From: Ascochyta rabiei
Taxonomy: Eukaryota; Ascomycota; Dothideomycetes; Pleosporales; Didymellaceae
Assembly: GCF_004011695.2 (NCBI RefSeq)
Contig: NC_082416.1
Span: 1,674,001-1,738,000, forward strand
Length of the DNA: 64,000 nt
Direction of reading: 5' to 3'
The position numbers and the translations under genes are program-made. Each line of letters starts with the position of its first letter. Positions within the stretch are counted from its first letter, which is position 1. Below are positions 24,546 to 35,093 of the stretch, in pieces. The notes below the pieces were generated by a model. The model searched no databases, was not told where the DNA came from, and saw nothing but the letters and a program-made list of their open reading frames with translations.

Positions 24546-27327
24546 AGTGTCTTACTGTACACTAGGATGTTATTAAGGTATGCTACTGTTGTTCTGTCTA
24601 GGTGCGCTCTTAATATAATGTTAATTAGAGCCTGGCACGTAGCTAGTATATTAGTTAGCCTAAATAGCATAACTAGGTACTTATAATAACTATAACAGGT
24701 TCTAAACGCTGTCTTCTATTTCTTACCTTCCTTTATACGTATAAGATTGTACACTCTGCACAGATTAAGTATAGTAAAGTAATATGCTCCGCTAAGTCTG
24801 TCTTATAGCTCTTTAATATTTAGTTGTAGGTCTTAATTCTTAATTATAAAATTATTCAGCTTTTAGTAGTTAACATATAGGCGTAGTAAGCTGTCTTTCT
24901 TAGCTATAAAGGTAATAGGAAATCCTGCTAGAGATTCTAATTCTCTAATAAATCCTTTCTTAAGGTTCTCCTTAATGTACTTACGTAGTATCTTAATTTC
25001 TTTTTCTAAGAGTCTGTATATAGGTCTAAAGGGCAGTTCCTTCCATTTCTAGAGCTTACTATTGCAGTCCTATAGTTTGTGCTGTAGTAATAAATTTATA
25101 GTCTTCTTATGCTAGAAGAATTCTATATAACTCTTGTATTTATCTAAGATGTTAGGAGGTGCACTGTCCTTCTCCTTAGCTGCGCCTTTCCTATCTCCTA
25201 CCTTCTTAGTAGTTAGTAGCTAGCTAACTGCTCTATCTTAGCGCGTCTTATGTGTTAAAGAGATGTTACCAATCTCCTTTTTATCTACTAACTATAGTAT
25301 GTGTTGCGTAGGTATTAGTGCAGCTATACAGTGCTTACATATATTAAACAAGATTTATTACTTTTTCTAATTAATTTGTAGATTATGCTCTTATAACTAT
25401 AGTAGTCCTAATATAACATTATAGGCAGCTGTCCTACGAATATTAAGGTCTAACTTCTTATTATAGTCTTGTATCCTTAGGGGGACACCTTATACTTTAA
25501 GCGTAATTCTTTCTTCCCCTAGTATTAGCTCTCTGTTAGCTACTTATAATGGGTATAGTTCTTTCTTATACTATAGTTTAAGTCTAGCTTCTTCTACTAC
25601 CTTGCAGGATATGTAGTTTCCCTAGGCTCCTAAGTTTAATAATGCTAATAGCTCTACTCTATTTATTTTAATAGTGAGCTTAATGAGGTAATTAGTCCTA
25701 ATAGAGTTGATAGATTAATCCCTAGCGCTCTCTAGTGCTGTCTTAAAAAAGATTTGTTCTTAAATCTGTTATGTTCCTTATGTCCTTAGTAAACCTTGCA
25801 ATTAGGATTTATGCAATTCTGCTAGTGCGCGTTGTAGCACTGTCTATTAACTACTAGCTACATCTAAATAATTGCTTACAGGTTGTCTATTCTAGAAAAG
25901 TAGGTATAGCTATGTTTGTTAATAAGGTGCTTCTTATATAAGTTGTTCTGGCAGTTATACTACTAAACATAATAAGAATAGTGTTCTAGAGGAAACTATC
26001 TATAGTTAGTTTAGATTTATAGTGTATACTGTATTAGTTATTACTACCTTTAAGACTAAAGTAGCTTATTCCTTATTAACAGAACAGGCCCTTGTGTTTT
26101 TTACTAACCTTAAGGCTTGTTCCTTTTATACAGCATTCTACTGCGTAATACTGTTAGTTACTATTAGTAAATAGTACTCCTTTGCCTTCTGCAGTGTTGT
26201 AGTAAGGGGTTGCTGCATAAATTAGAGGTTTAATACACCTGTTATTGTCCCTAGGACTAGACTCTAGGTCTTCTATAAGTCGTCCTATATTATTAGTAAC
26301 TACTTCCTAGTTACTAGCATCTGCGGTATTAACTTTGCAGGTAAGAATATTAAGCTGTTAAAGAACCTTGTTCTTTACCTTACAGTCTCTTGCAAAGTAG
26401 CCTAGTTTGCTACAGTTGTAGCAGTCCCTACTGCTGTCCTTGTTAGAGTAGTGTCCTCCTCTACCCTTCTTTTTGTTCTACTGTCCTAGTAGCAGTCCTT
26501 TGTTAAGGTTTAAGAGGTCTATAGCCTCTAGTCTGAGGTAACTACTCTATATGTTATTATAGATACATTAGCTAGTGTTAGGCTAGTAACGTCCTCCTTA
26601 TTGTCTTTAGTTTAGGTTATTGCGCTAGAGGTTGCGTAGAGGCAGGCAGTTATTTCTAATAACTACAACTTATGCCTGTAGATCTTCTTATAATTCTAGT
26701 TATAGTTTATAGAGCTTAATGTTAATAGATATAGACTTATTAATAAGTTTATCTAAGGTTTTAGTACTAGCGCTGGTGCGCATTAGTTCTTCCTTAACCT
26801 TAGGCTTTAATCCTTGTTTGTACATAGTTATTAGCGCAGTATTATCCTATTCTATATTAGCAGTAAGTTGCTAGAGCTTAGCAGCATAGTTAGCTGTAGA
26901 TTAGGATTACTTAATACGTTAAATATTGTAACGTATAATAGCTAGTTCGTTTAAGACCCTAAAGATTAGCTTAATTGTTTATTTAAAGTTATTAAAGTTG
27001 TTAAACTATTTAGAGATTTTGTCTAGACATTTATCTAATATAGCCTTTTAGAGAAATAGCTTAATCTATTTTAAAGTATTTCTGTGTATGTAGCTAGCGG
27101 CTAGTATAACGCGTTTGTTATTAGAAATCTTACTTCCTTAGAATTTAAAGAACAAGTTAAACTAGAGGAGCTAGTTGTTAAGCTTGTTGCGGTGTCTATT
27201 ATAGGTGTCTAGTTTAGCTACGTTTATAGTGCTGTTTGTAACAGGAGCATCTATATCTGCATTGCTAGAGTAAGTACTACTAGGGGTAGCGCAAGATCCT
27301 AAAGTACTTATCTTAGAGTGTTTAAAA

Positions 27328-27820
27328 TGTTAAGTTTTACACTTTAGACAAAGTCTGTAAGTAATTGTTTAATTAGGTCTTAGGGATAAGTACGTGCAGG
27401 GTTTCTTAAGGGGGTAGTTATCTAGTTAAAGACTGTAGCAACTAGGGGTTGCAAGGAAGAGTATAGAGTAGACTATCTGTTTTGCAAGTAGGGTTAAGAT
27501 ATTCTAATAACAAAGTTAATTAATAAAGTCAAACATGAACTATAGAGGTTGTGTTCCTATAAACTATATACTTTAATAATTATAGTAGTAATAAAGACTA
27601 ATTAGTGTTATACATCCTCTAATTGCACTAAGCACTAATTACACTAATTACTAATTATCGTAATTACACTAAGCCTTAATTAAGTTACATAACCCCTTAG
27701 TTGTTGGCTAAGTGCTAACATGTAATTGTTGCTTACTTGTTGTTCGTTCTGTTGTTATAATTACTGTGCCGCAGCCACTGTGATTGGACGAATCCTTCCC
27801 GTGTTCTGTGGATCGTAACA
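27328..27820 (-). repeat. Gypsy B LTR, right (5') copy
   Basis: 493 bp. It keeps some CpA/CpG words in its last 60 bp (ccgcagccactgtgattgg) that are TpA/TpG in the left copy, so the two LTRs were RIPed unevenly. Confidence 0.93.
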
Positions 27821-28499
27821 GCAAACTCTCTAGCAAAAGAAGTAACAAAAAAGAGGCCTACCTCTAACTTAACAAGCATTGTTATAACTAGAATCTAAGT
27901 TAAAGCTATTACAACAGACGAATAGGAACACAAACTAGACACCTACACAGCTAAAGCAATCCTAAGGAAAACAGACACCTACGCAGTAAAATACTGTCTA
28001 GAACTAACAAAGAGAATAAAACTACTAAAAAACACTAAGAGAGAGTTGGTAAGCGACTACTACTAACTAAAACTAGAATATAGATATAATAAAGCGTACC
28101 TACACAACATATAGAAGGTAGATAACAATAGATATATTTGTAGCTACACATAAACAACACAACACCTTCTACTTAGCTATAGAGAATACAGACAGGCAAG
28201 GAAAATAATATAAGACAGCCTACAAGGACAAAGGCTTTTAATGTAACTACTACTACACACAACCTAAGCGATTCTAGCTACTCTAGCTTTTATTTCAGAC
28301 ACAAGAGTAGGCACCTGCAAGTGGTACCTACAACAAACAACAGACACCTAAAAACCTCTGTTAACTCCCTAGAGTATAGGCTCTTACTACAGGACTTTAA
28401 ACACACATTTACTATCCCCTTTTACAAACACGCTTCTTAAATTATTAGAGTAGCTTAACTGCTCTCGTCTTATATAGTCTTGGACTCACACAGGACGTT

Positions 28500-28535
28500 A
28501 AACTTATTAATTAATTAATTAATTAATTAATTAAT
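28500..28535 (+). repeat. TTAA-type microsatellite, LINE 3' tail
   Basis: Tandem ATTA/TTAA units directly follow the conserved LINE 3' end (gacgttaaactt). The same arrangement occurs at 44655-44684 (+), 37980-38002 (minus-strand LINE) and, in degenerate form, 56101-56126, so this tail is a feature of the LINE family. Confidence 0.85.
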
Positions 28536-28550
28536 CAAGAAGGGAGGCAT

Positions 28551-28752
28551 TGTTAGGCACTAGGCCTAGAGGTACCTCTGCTAGTCTTAGCAAGCTACTA
28601 TAGGGCTAGTTACCCTAGACTAAATAAAGGTGTTAGAGGTTATTGCTTACACATTAGTAATTAGTCTTGTTACTACCTACTACGTACTTTAATACACCTG
28701 CTATCCTTTTTAACCCTATCCTCCCTCGTAATCGCCTTGTACAATCTTTACA
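28551..28752 (+). repeat. LTR of gypsy family C, copy 2 (202 bp), with polypurine tract
   Basis: TGTTAGGC...CTTTACA, aligned with 5609-5810. The preceding aagaagggaggca is a polypurine tract, marking this as a 3' LTR. The LINE tail ends just before it, so the LINE inserted next to the tract or replaced the rest of the element's internal region. Confidence 0.8.
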
Positions 28753-29060
28753 ATTTTAAATTGTAAGGAAACAAAAAAAGAGCACTTTAATATCAACTGA
28801 CATTATATAGAGTAGTTAAAGAAAATTAATTTACTTAAGCGTTAATTATATAAGTAATTTAAGACGTTTTAATAGGCAGAGTATACAGGTTTACCTAAGC
28901 TATTATTACCTTAGTACAGCTAGCAATTTACCTAAAGCTAATTCTTTCTTTTTAAGGTTACACTAGGTTCCTTCTATTTACCTTAGGTGCTCGTTTAGTA
29001 AATTCATATGACTAATAAATTGTTAGGGCCTAGCTGTGATCTACTGTGCCAGACATACAT
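28753..29060. other. AT-rich RIP-degraded sequence, nothing recognised
   Basis: No frame, terminal repeat or match to other parts of the window was seen. Confidence 0.4.
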
Positions 29061-29067
29061 TGAAAGG

Positions 29068-29673
29068 GTATTAATGCTTACTTAGATAGTAAGCCTGTGA
29101 CTAGAACAGTAATTATTGCCTAACCAGGTCGGAGGTGGACACTGCCGCATGCCGGAGGTTAAGAGGTCGTATCATTGCCAGAACTTGACCTAATCTCCCC
29201 TCTCAACGGGGGCCTGACCCAGGCCCGATAGACAAACGACTGCGGGTTACACGATCTGACGTGCCGCTGTGACAATTGGAGAAATCTCTCTCATCCCAAG
29301 TACTAGACATCCCAGCAGCAATGGCGCGTTGTCGCCTACGCTAACCCAGAAGTCTTCATGCGTGACAAGCGTGCCTCAAACCACCACGTGACACAAATGA
29401 GCCGGCTAAGCTGAAACTGGAACCTTACGGGGTCAATCATCTGCCAGATGACCCAGGTCTGCCAGCATGATTCGAACCCACGCAGGCTTCAGCATCTGAG
29501 TGAGCATAATGTCAGGACACGGCTTTGACCCACTGTTGCAGGCACACCTCAAAAAAGTATCAATGCTCACTCAGATAGTAAGTCTGTGGCTAGAACAGTA
29601 CTGATTGCCATGCCAGGTCAGAGGTGGACACTGCCACACACCGGAGGCTGAGAGGCTGTGTTATTGCCAGACC
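29068..29673. repeat. Pair of 116-bp direct repeats bounding a 374-bp little-RIPed core
   Basis: 29068-29183 and 29558-29673 align over their length (gaggtggacactgcc shared; differences mostly C/T or G/A, with the left copy more RIPed). The core keeps many CpA and CpG sites. It contains the 13-bp atctgagtgagca, an exact inverted match to tgctcactcagat in the right repeat, and a tRNA-like B box. The layout (short terminal direct repeats, no coding capacity) resembles a TRIM or a tandem SINE-derived unit; neither is proven. Confidence 0.7.
29455..29535 (-). ncRNA. tRNA-like sequence, probable pseudo-tRNA or SINE head
   Basis: On the minus strand GGGTTCGAATC matches the Pol III B box (T arm), about 55 bases after TGCAACAGTGG, which resembles an A box. 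Eight bases at the start (ggtgtgcc) pair with ggcagacc at the end with one mismatch. The T stem and anticodon stem contain mispairs and the spacing does not give a clean cloverleaf, so a working tRNA is unlikely and no anticodon is assigned. Confidence 0.3.
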
Positions 29674-29763
29674 CTAACATTAAACTCCTTTATATATATA
29701 TCACGATATATTAGTAACAGCAGAAACACTTATTAGTTAAATTTAACTAACTTAAAAGGTATA

Positions 29764-30198
29764 ACGTACTCCACAAGCGAGCTGCCCACCCAAGCGAGCT
29801 GCCCACTTGATTTTACACCAAAAATCATGATTTTTACACCTTAATAACTTCTTCACTACAAGGTAACATTCTCTAAAAATTTTAATATTACGCTGCACCT
29901 ATATACTCTATATAGCGTTAAAACTACTAAGCTCTAGCTATTAAAATATAGAAGTTATTAAGCCAAAGCTAAAATACAGGGACTAATTAGACACACTTCT
30001 CTATATCTCAATAGATTGCAAAGGTAGAGCTTTAATATCTTTGAGAAATAAAACATTAGACCTCTATAATAGGAATATTAAAACTATAGGAAATTCTGTA
30101 ATATAATTAAGAAGTTATTAAGGTGTAAAAACCACGATTTTTGGTGTAAACTCAAGTGGGCAGCTCGCTTAGGTGGGCAGCTCGCTTGTGGAGTACGT
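29764..30198. mobile_element. MITE with long terminal inverted repeats and TA target duplication
   Basis: About 90-bp terminal inverted repeats start ACGTACTCCACAAGCG and end at the mirrored sequence, flanked by TA (29762-29763 and 30199-30200). Each terminus holds a tandem subterminal motif, AAGCGAGCTGCCCACC then AAGCGAGCTGCCCACT. The inner part is 435-bp-scale, non-coding and partly RIPed, while the repeats are well kept. The TA duplication points to the Tc1/mariner/pogo superfamily. The terminal layout is like that of the pogo element 425 bp to the right, though the sequences differ. Confidence 0.88.
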
Positions 30199-30200
30199 TA

Positions 30201-30620
30201 GTTCTATAATCTTGTTAGAGTTTAACTTATCTAATATCTAATATGTCTGTAGGGTACTTTAGTAGAGCGTTGTTGTGTACTATAGTACTACAACGTAGTT
30301 ATTGTAATAGTATAGTCTTAGCAACAGTAAATAGTACACTTAGGTAAATAGCATGCTTGTAGAATACGTTGGTTAACCTTTATAACATTTACCTTAAGAA
30401 GGATAAAGATAGTAAACGCAAGTTAGTGCACAAGAACATAAAGGTGATAGTAGTGTCTAGACCCTTTAATAAGATGTTGTGGGCAATTGAACTACTAAAG
30501 CATCCCGTCTAGCCTTACTGGATAGTCTTAGAGATGCTTAGGCTTGTTTCTACTAAGAGCTAGGTGCAGAGTTCCCCTCTAAATCTTCTAGCTTGTTTAG
30601 TACCTTCAAAAAATACAACT
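30201..30620. other. Unassigned sequence between two DNA transposons
   Basis: RIP-degraded, with short less-mutated words (ttgtgggcaattgaactactaaagcatcccg). No frame was recognised; it is probably older element sequence into which both DNA transposons jumped. Confidence 0.35.
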
Positions 30621-30622
30621 TA

Positions 30623-32485
30623 ACGTATTCAACGGGTGAGTCGGCCACACGGGCGAGTCGGCCACTCTGCTAAGACCACACTAACATTCTACCTTATAAC
30701 GCGATAACTCAACAACAACATAAACCTACGCCCTTAAAAGAGGCTGTAATACAGCTTGCGCTCTAGGCACTTAAATAAGACGCAAACCTTACTATATAAC
30801 GCGCTGCAGCTATATACAACGCGCCTTGCAGTATACTACGTAATTAATACACAGGATAACCTACATAAGCTAATTATACGCCAAGTTAACAGAATATAGA
30901 TTAGACTAAGGAGGATGTAATTACTAAGTACATTCTTAAGCTAGATGCACAAGGATTTGCCCCTTAGCTAGCTGCTGTAGCTAATATAGCTAATTCTTTG
31001 CGTGCTAAGCGCAATATAGGCCATGTTAGCATAAACTAGCCTAATACATTTATTAAGCGCCGCCCTAACCTTAAAGTAAAGTTTAATTGCAAGTACAACT
31101 ATAAGAGAGCCCTCTGTAAGGATCTAGAGATTATATAAGGCTAGTTTAGGCTTATAGCAAATGTTAAAGCTAAGTATAGCATCTAGGATAATAACATATA
31201 CAACTTTAATAAGACAGGCTTTATAATAGGCTAGATATCTATAGGAGTAGTTATTACAGGTTTAGAGCGTTAAGGACGGCTAAAGGTAGTGCAGTAGGGT
31301 AATTAAGAGTAGATAACAGTTATACAGAGCATTAATGGCATAGGGTAGGCTATTCTACCCTTTATTATCTTTAAAGGCTGTAACTACCTCTCTGCCTAGT
31401 ACAAAGAGGATAATCTGCCCTATAATTAGGTTATTAGAGTCTCTAAGAACAGATAGACTACTAACAAGCTTGGTCTAGACTGGTTAAAGCACTTTAATGC
31501 CTATACAAAGACGCGCACCTAAGGAGTGCACTAGCTGCTCCTTATTAATAGCCACAAGAGCTACAACTCCCTTAACTTCTAACAATACTGTAAGGAAGTA
31601 AACATTATTACACTATGTATGCCTCTATACTTATCTTACCTCTTACAACTACTAGATATAGGTTATTTTGCCCCTCTAAAGAAGGCATATAGGTGCTAAG
31701 CTAAGAATCTTATATATAACTATATTACTTATATTACTAAAACTAAGTTCCTATTATACTTTATAGGCGCCTATAAGGAGACATTTACTTCTAGCAATAT
31801 CTAAGGAGGCTTCTAAGGCGCTAGAATAGTCCCCTTTAACCCAGAACGGGTTATAATGGGTCTTAATGTCCGCCTACGTACCCTACCGCTACCTACTGTA
31901 GAAGATAAGCCCTAGTAGTCCTAAACCCTAAGCACTACCCTGTAATTAGGGTTGCAATTAACGCTAGTTTAAGAGAGGATTTAAAGGCATGCAAGCAGCT
32001 TACTAACTTTAATAGTTAAGGCCTTTAAAAAGCTTGCTAAAGGCGCAGCTATAGTAGCGCACAAGCTAGTGTTAGCTTAAAGGGAGATTACTAGGCTTCA
32101 AGCAGCAAATAAGGCTGCTACGCAACGTAGATTGCATAAAAGAAAGCAGTTACAGCAGGAGGGAGTCCTAACAGCTAAGGAAGGCCTTCAATTAACTACT
32201 CTAACTAAGTTTAGGGCGCGTAGTAATAGTAAGAAGGTAAGGAAGCAAGTACGTGTTAAAGGAGGTAAGGTAACCTAAAGACGCTGTAAAAAGTGCTACA
32301 ACGTAGGGCATAACTTGCGCACGTGTAAAAAGCCTAAAGAAGGTGTTACTAAATAATATTATATACTGTACTACTATAAACAATGCCAATGTGGGCTAAT
32401 ACAAGCCATAATACGGTAGAATGTTGGTGTGGTCTTGGCAGAGTGGCCGACTCGCCTGTGTGGCCGACTCACCCGTTGAATACGT
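30623..32485 (+). mobile_element. Pogo/Fot1-type DNA transposon, structurally complete, RIP-inactivated
   Basis: Terminal inverted repeats of about 70 bp start ACGTATTCAACGGGTGAGTC, each with a doubled gagtcggccac motif, and are flanked by TA (30621-30622 and 32486-32487). Total length is 1863 bp, usual for Fot1-like elements. The inverted repeats are almost unmutated, while the transposase between them carries numerous TAA/TAG stops. Confidence 0.92.
30715..32356 (+). pseudogene. Pogo/Fot1-like DDE transposase with C-terminal zinc knuckle, RIP-degraded
   Basis: Read through RIP stops, an N-terminal helix-turn-helix (AVIQLAL...DANLTI, then RAAAIYNAP) binds the element ends. A DDE_1 core follows with IYNFNKTGF near 31200 (normally NxDETGF), LLLINSHKSY near 31540 (normally DGHxSH) and LCMPLYLSYLLQLLDIGYFAPLKKAY near 31615-31690, a hallmark of the family. 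Then comes a basic coil with KLVLAQREITRLQAANKAA and a C-terminal CCHC knuckle, CKKCYNVGHNLRTCKK, at about 32286-32335. Several acidic catalytic positions now read Asn, as expected from G-to-A change. The protein is about 540 residues, close to the family's usual length. The frame ends at TAA 32354-32356. Confidence 0.88.
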
Positions 32486-32487
32486 TA

Positions 32488-33256
32488 ACACATCTTTGGT
32501 ATGATTTGTGTTAAAAAAAATTTAGACCCCAGGAGGCCTTACGCTGCGACTGAACTTAAGAAGCCTTGTCCAGGCAAGGAAAGGAGCCTAATTACAAGTG
32601 CGGTTCAATTCTGTGGTGCCTCGCAATACTGCGTGTGAATGCAAAGCCTAAGCGTGTGAACCTCATAAGTACAGCCACCGCACTAGCCATCGAACTGCAA
32701 TCTTGCTGGGGATCGCAGAAGGGTTCCGTACCGCTTGTACTGTAATTAGCTGACGTGGCATGGCATCTCAAGCCCCAATCCAAACTGAACTTCTTCCGTA
32801 AGATGCCGTCGCCCTCTTCGTTTACGCAATGTCCGTATCGCACCGTTGTATTGTATGTAGCCTAGATCATTACTGTGATTTGCTCATTTTTAACGAAGCT
32901 GGCTTTATGATGGTTAGACTGTTGTCCTAATTTGATGTTTTAGGTTTAAAAAGAGGCGGTCAAGGACAGTATATCAGGCGAATAAGAATGAATTACAGTG
33001 AACAGAGGAATGACCACATAGTCTATAGTCGGGCCGATATAATCTTCATGCTGTCTTGGCTGATCCGGGGATTCCGGACGCTTCCGAGAATCGTCCGTCC
33101 TTGTTTGGATACCCTAGCCTTCCGTCAGGTACGCGTGTCTAATCCAGTACCTGGTTGTAACCTGCCCTCAATCCTAGTCTATTGCAGATTAAATACAGTA
33201 GTATCTGCACGCTGAAAGATCCATTTGTCGACGTTCTTAGGCGTAGGTTGAAAGCC
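32488..33256. promoter_or_regulatory. Un-RIPed upstream region of the carboxylesterase-like gene
   Basis: Base composition changes sharply right after the pogo element: CpA, CpG and TpG are all present and TAG is no longer dominant. Several short open frames on both strands show no domain. The stretch just before the ATG at 33257 (gttgaaagccATG) fits a fungal start context. No clear TATA box was found. Confidence 0.5.
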
Positions 33257-35093
33257 ATGCTATTGTTTACACTATTTACTATTTTCTTTCTTGCTGCGGC
33301 AAACGTTCCGTACAGCAGTTCTTCTAGTCTTGAAGTTCCTACTTCAGTGGGAAATGTCATTGGAATAATCGACCAAATCACTCCAGATGTCAAGCAATGG
33401 TTAGGAATTCCATTTGCAGAGCCCCCGCTAGGCCCTCTTCGATTCCTTCCGCCAACCAAACCAAAGAACTCTTCAGGTGTCATCTTAGCTCAAAGCGCTG
33501 CAGCATCATGTCAGCAGTACCTCAAGGGCGTACCTAATATTTTTAACCTCGTACCTGAATTCAACCCACCAAAACCCTATAGCGAGGACTGCCTATACTT
33601 AAACATTGTTGCCCCAAGAAATCCCAAGCACAAGAGGCTACCTGTAGCAGTGTGGGTACATGGGGGCGAGTATACCTATGGCGGTATCAATACTCCATAT
33701 GAGAAACCGCAGAAATGGGTTCAGAGGTCACAGGAGCATATTGTGGTCCAGATCAGGTTGGTTATTTGTTTCTGTTGAACTAGAGCTCTTCTTTGTGCAT
33801 TGAGCTAACACAAATAAGCTACCGCCTAAATCTTCTCGGCTTCCCTAATGCTCCTGGATTAAATCAATCTGAGCTAAATCTTGGAATACTTGATATCCGT
33901 TTTGCGTAAGTCACATAGTTAAGTGAACAAAGAAAACACCTAGCTAAATGAATAAAAGCGTTGAGTGGGTTCGTGACAATATTGCCAGCTTTGGGGGCGA
34001 CCCCCTAAAGATTGTGCTCTGGGGTCAAGCAGCTGGCGGCGGCCTAGTAGATGCGTACCAGTATGCCAATGTTGATGACCCTATTGCACGTGGCATCATA
34101 CAGGAGAGTAGCGTTATCACCTTAGGTGATCTGCACACAGATGTTAATCAGACAACCTGGAAGTGGGTTGCAGACCAGTTTAACTGTACAGGAGACGCAA
34201 AGCAAGTCCTTGACTGCATGCGTAATGTAGACGCTGTTATGCTTGAAACACTGCTACAAACGCACACTGACAGTGGTGCTTCCCCCACGTTATATCTTGG
34301 TGCAGTGGCAGACAATACCACAGCATTTACGAGGGCTCAATACATGCAGATGGCTGCGGCAAAGAGTATTCCGAAATTAGTAAGCAGTACTCATATCTGC
34401 AAAACTTCTACTGTGGCTAATGCAACACAGCCGACCCTAGTAGGGTCGACTGCCAACGAGGGAGCCAACTTTGTTCCATATAGTGCTGATGGCACTACTA
34501 CTACAGAAGCAGCAATACGCACTGCTACCCTATCAATATTCCAATGCAGGGTTGCACGAGAGACAGCGTATGTACCCACCCTCCTTACCTCTTAGCCTGC
34601 GTACCTTTAAGCTGATATCTGTTCCTTAAACAAAGCGCTCGCACAGAAGGAGGTGGTAAAACCTGGCGCTACTATTATGCTGGAAACTTTACCAACATCT
34701 CACCCAAGTACGTGCCTTAGTCTCTTGACATTCTTCTAGAAGACAGCAAAATTTCATATCTCAAAGATGAAAATTTCGATGTATTTACGCTAACCATCCA
34801 ACAGGCCCTGGATGGGCGCTTACCATTTCGCTGAAATCCCCCTTATAACTGGCACGCACGCTGACTACCGCGGCAACTCTACATCGTTTGAGTCCGCGCT
34901 CAGCGAGACTATGCAAGAGTACTGGCTTGCCTTCATTAAAGATCCTATGCATGGTCTTACTCAAACTGGATGGCCTGAGTATATAGGTTCAAATGGTACA
35001 GTCATTGTTTTTGGCGAGGACGATGAGTTGATTCAAATGCGCGGTGGGGCTGTCCTTGACGAAGGACTCGCAGTTGTTAACTGCACTGTCTAA
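33257..35093 (+). CDS. Secreted type-B carboxylesterase/cholinesterase-like protein lacking the nucleophile Ser
   Basis: Six exons fit one frame of 501 codons: 33257-33756, 33819-33905, 33959-34379, 34431-34567, 34636-34707 and 34805-35093. All introns (51-97 bp) are GT-AG, two with the CTAAC branch site; the 51-bp third one is in frame, and if retained adds 17 residues. The start follows gaaagcc. The N-terminus is a signal peptide of about 20 residues. Family marks: EDCLYLN (110-116), oxyanion HGGEYTYGG from His135, VEWVRDNIASFGGDP, then GQAAGG where active enzymes have G-x-S-x-G, so residue 220 is Ala. The acid (NEG, Glu346) and His413 (GAYHF) remain. TCN/AGY to GCA is not a RIP change. Length is slightly below the usual 530-580. 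It is likely secreted and non-hydrolytic, perhaps ligand-binding, or has an unusual chemistry; no in-frame stop argues against a simple pseudogene. Neighbours are all transposon remains. Confidence 0.85.

Larger units (their letters stand above)
21057..27820 (-). mobile_element. Gypsy B, complete LTR retrotransposon, minus strand, RIP-degraded
   Basis: LTRs of exactly 493 bp each (21057-21549 and 27328-27820) begin TGTTAAG and end GTAACA. The target duplication is GCAGA (21052-21056) and GCAAA (27821-27825), again one G-to-A apart. A minus-strand polypurine tract aagggggatag abuts the left LTR. Gag has CYNCSKLGYFARDC (His now Tyr) at about 26397-26440. RT has FRLTNILATCQ then YLNNILVYS at 24554-24580, both catalytic Asp now Asn. 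RT continues after a 186-bp insertion as HVKEVLDYLGRADVCLKLEKC near 24270-24345. The integrase zinc motif CVNCQQNKH is near 23285-23330. The element is inactive. Confidence 0.9.
14254..28535 (+). mobile_element. LINE 3' fragment (RNase H to tail), split by gypsy A and gypsy B
   Basis: Three pieces, 14254-14319, 20993-21056 and 27821-28535, join into one continuous stretch of the LINE seen complete at 50.2-56.1 kb, where the match lies at about 55305-56100. Piece 1 carries RNase H sequence (aaatacac...ggcagctaaaac), piece 2 continues it (ccaggacattgtaggaaac), and piece 3 holds agcaaaagaagtaacaaaaaag, the C-terminal CX1C...H...C finger near 28135-28190 and the LINE 3' end. It closes with a TTAA-type microsatellite at about 28500-28535. 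Gypsy A and gypsy B occupy two positions about 60 bp apart within it, so the LINE was in place before both. Confidence 0.85.

Noticed and set aside
24455..24670. 71-codon minus-strand frame as a gene
   Set aside because: Its N-terminal part is the gypsy B RT and its C-terminal part runs into the 186-bp insertion; it is a broken element frame, not a gene.
28500..28535. CRISPR-like or regulatory array
   Set aside because: A simple TTAA-type microsatellite at a LINE 3' end in a eukaryotic genome; no spacers.
32592..32843. 83-codon minus-strand frame upstream of the carboxylesterase-like gene
   Set aside because: In un-RIPed DNA, but with no recognised domain, signal or intron structure; not enough to call a gene.
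33139..33483. 114-codon minus-strand frame
   Set aside because: Overlaps exon 1 of the carboxylesterase-like gene in antisense and shows no domain.
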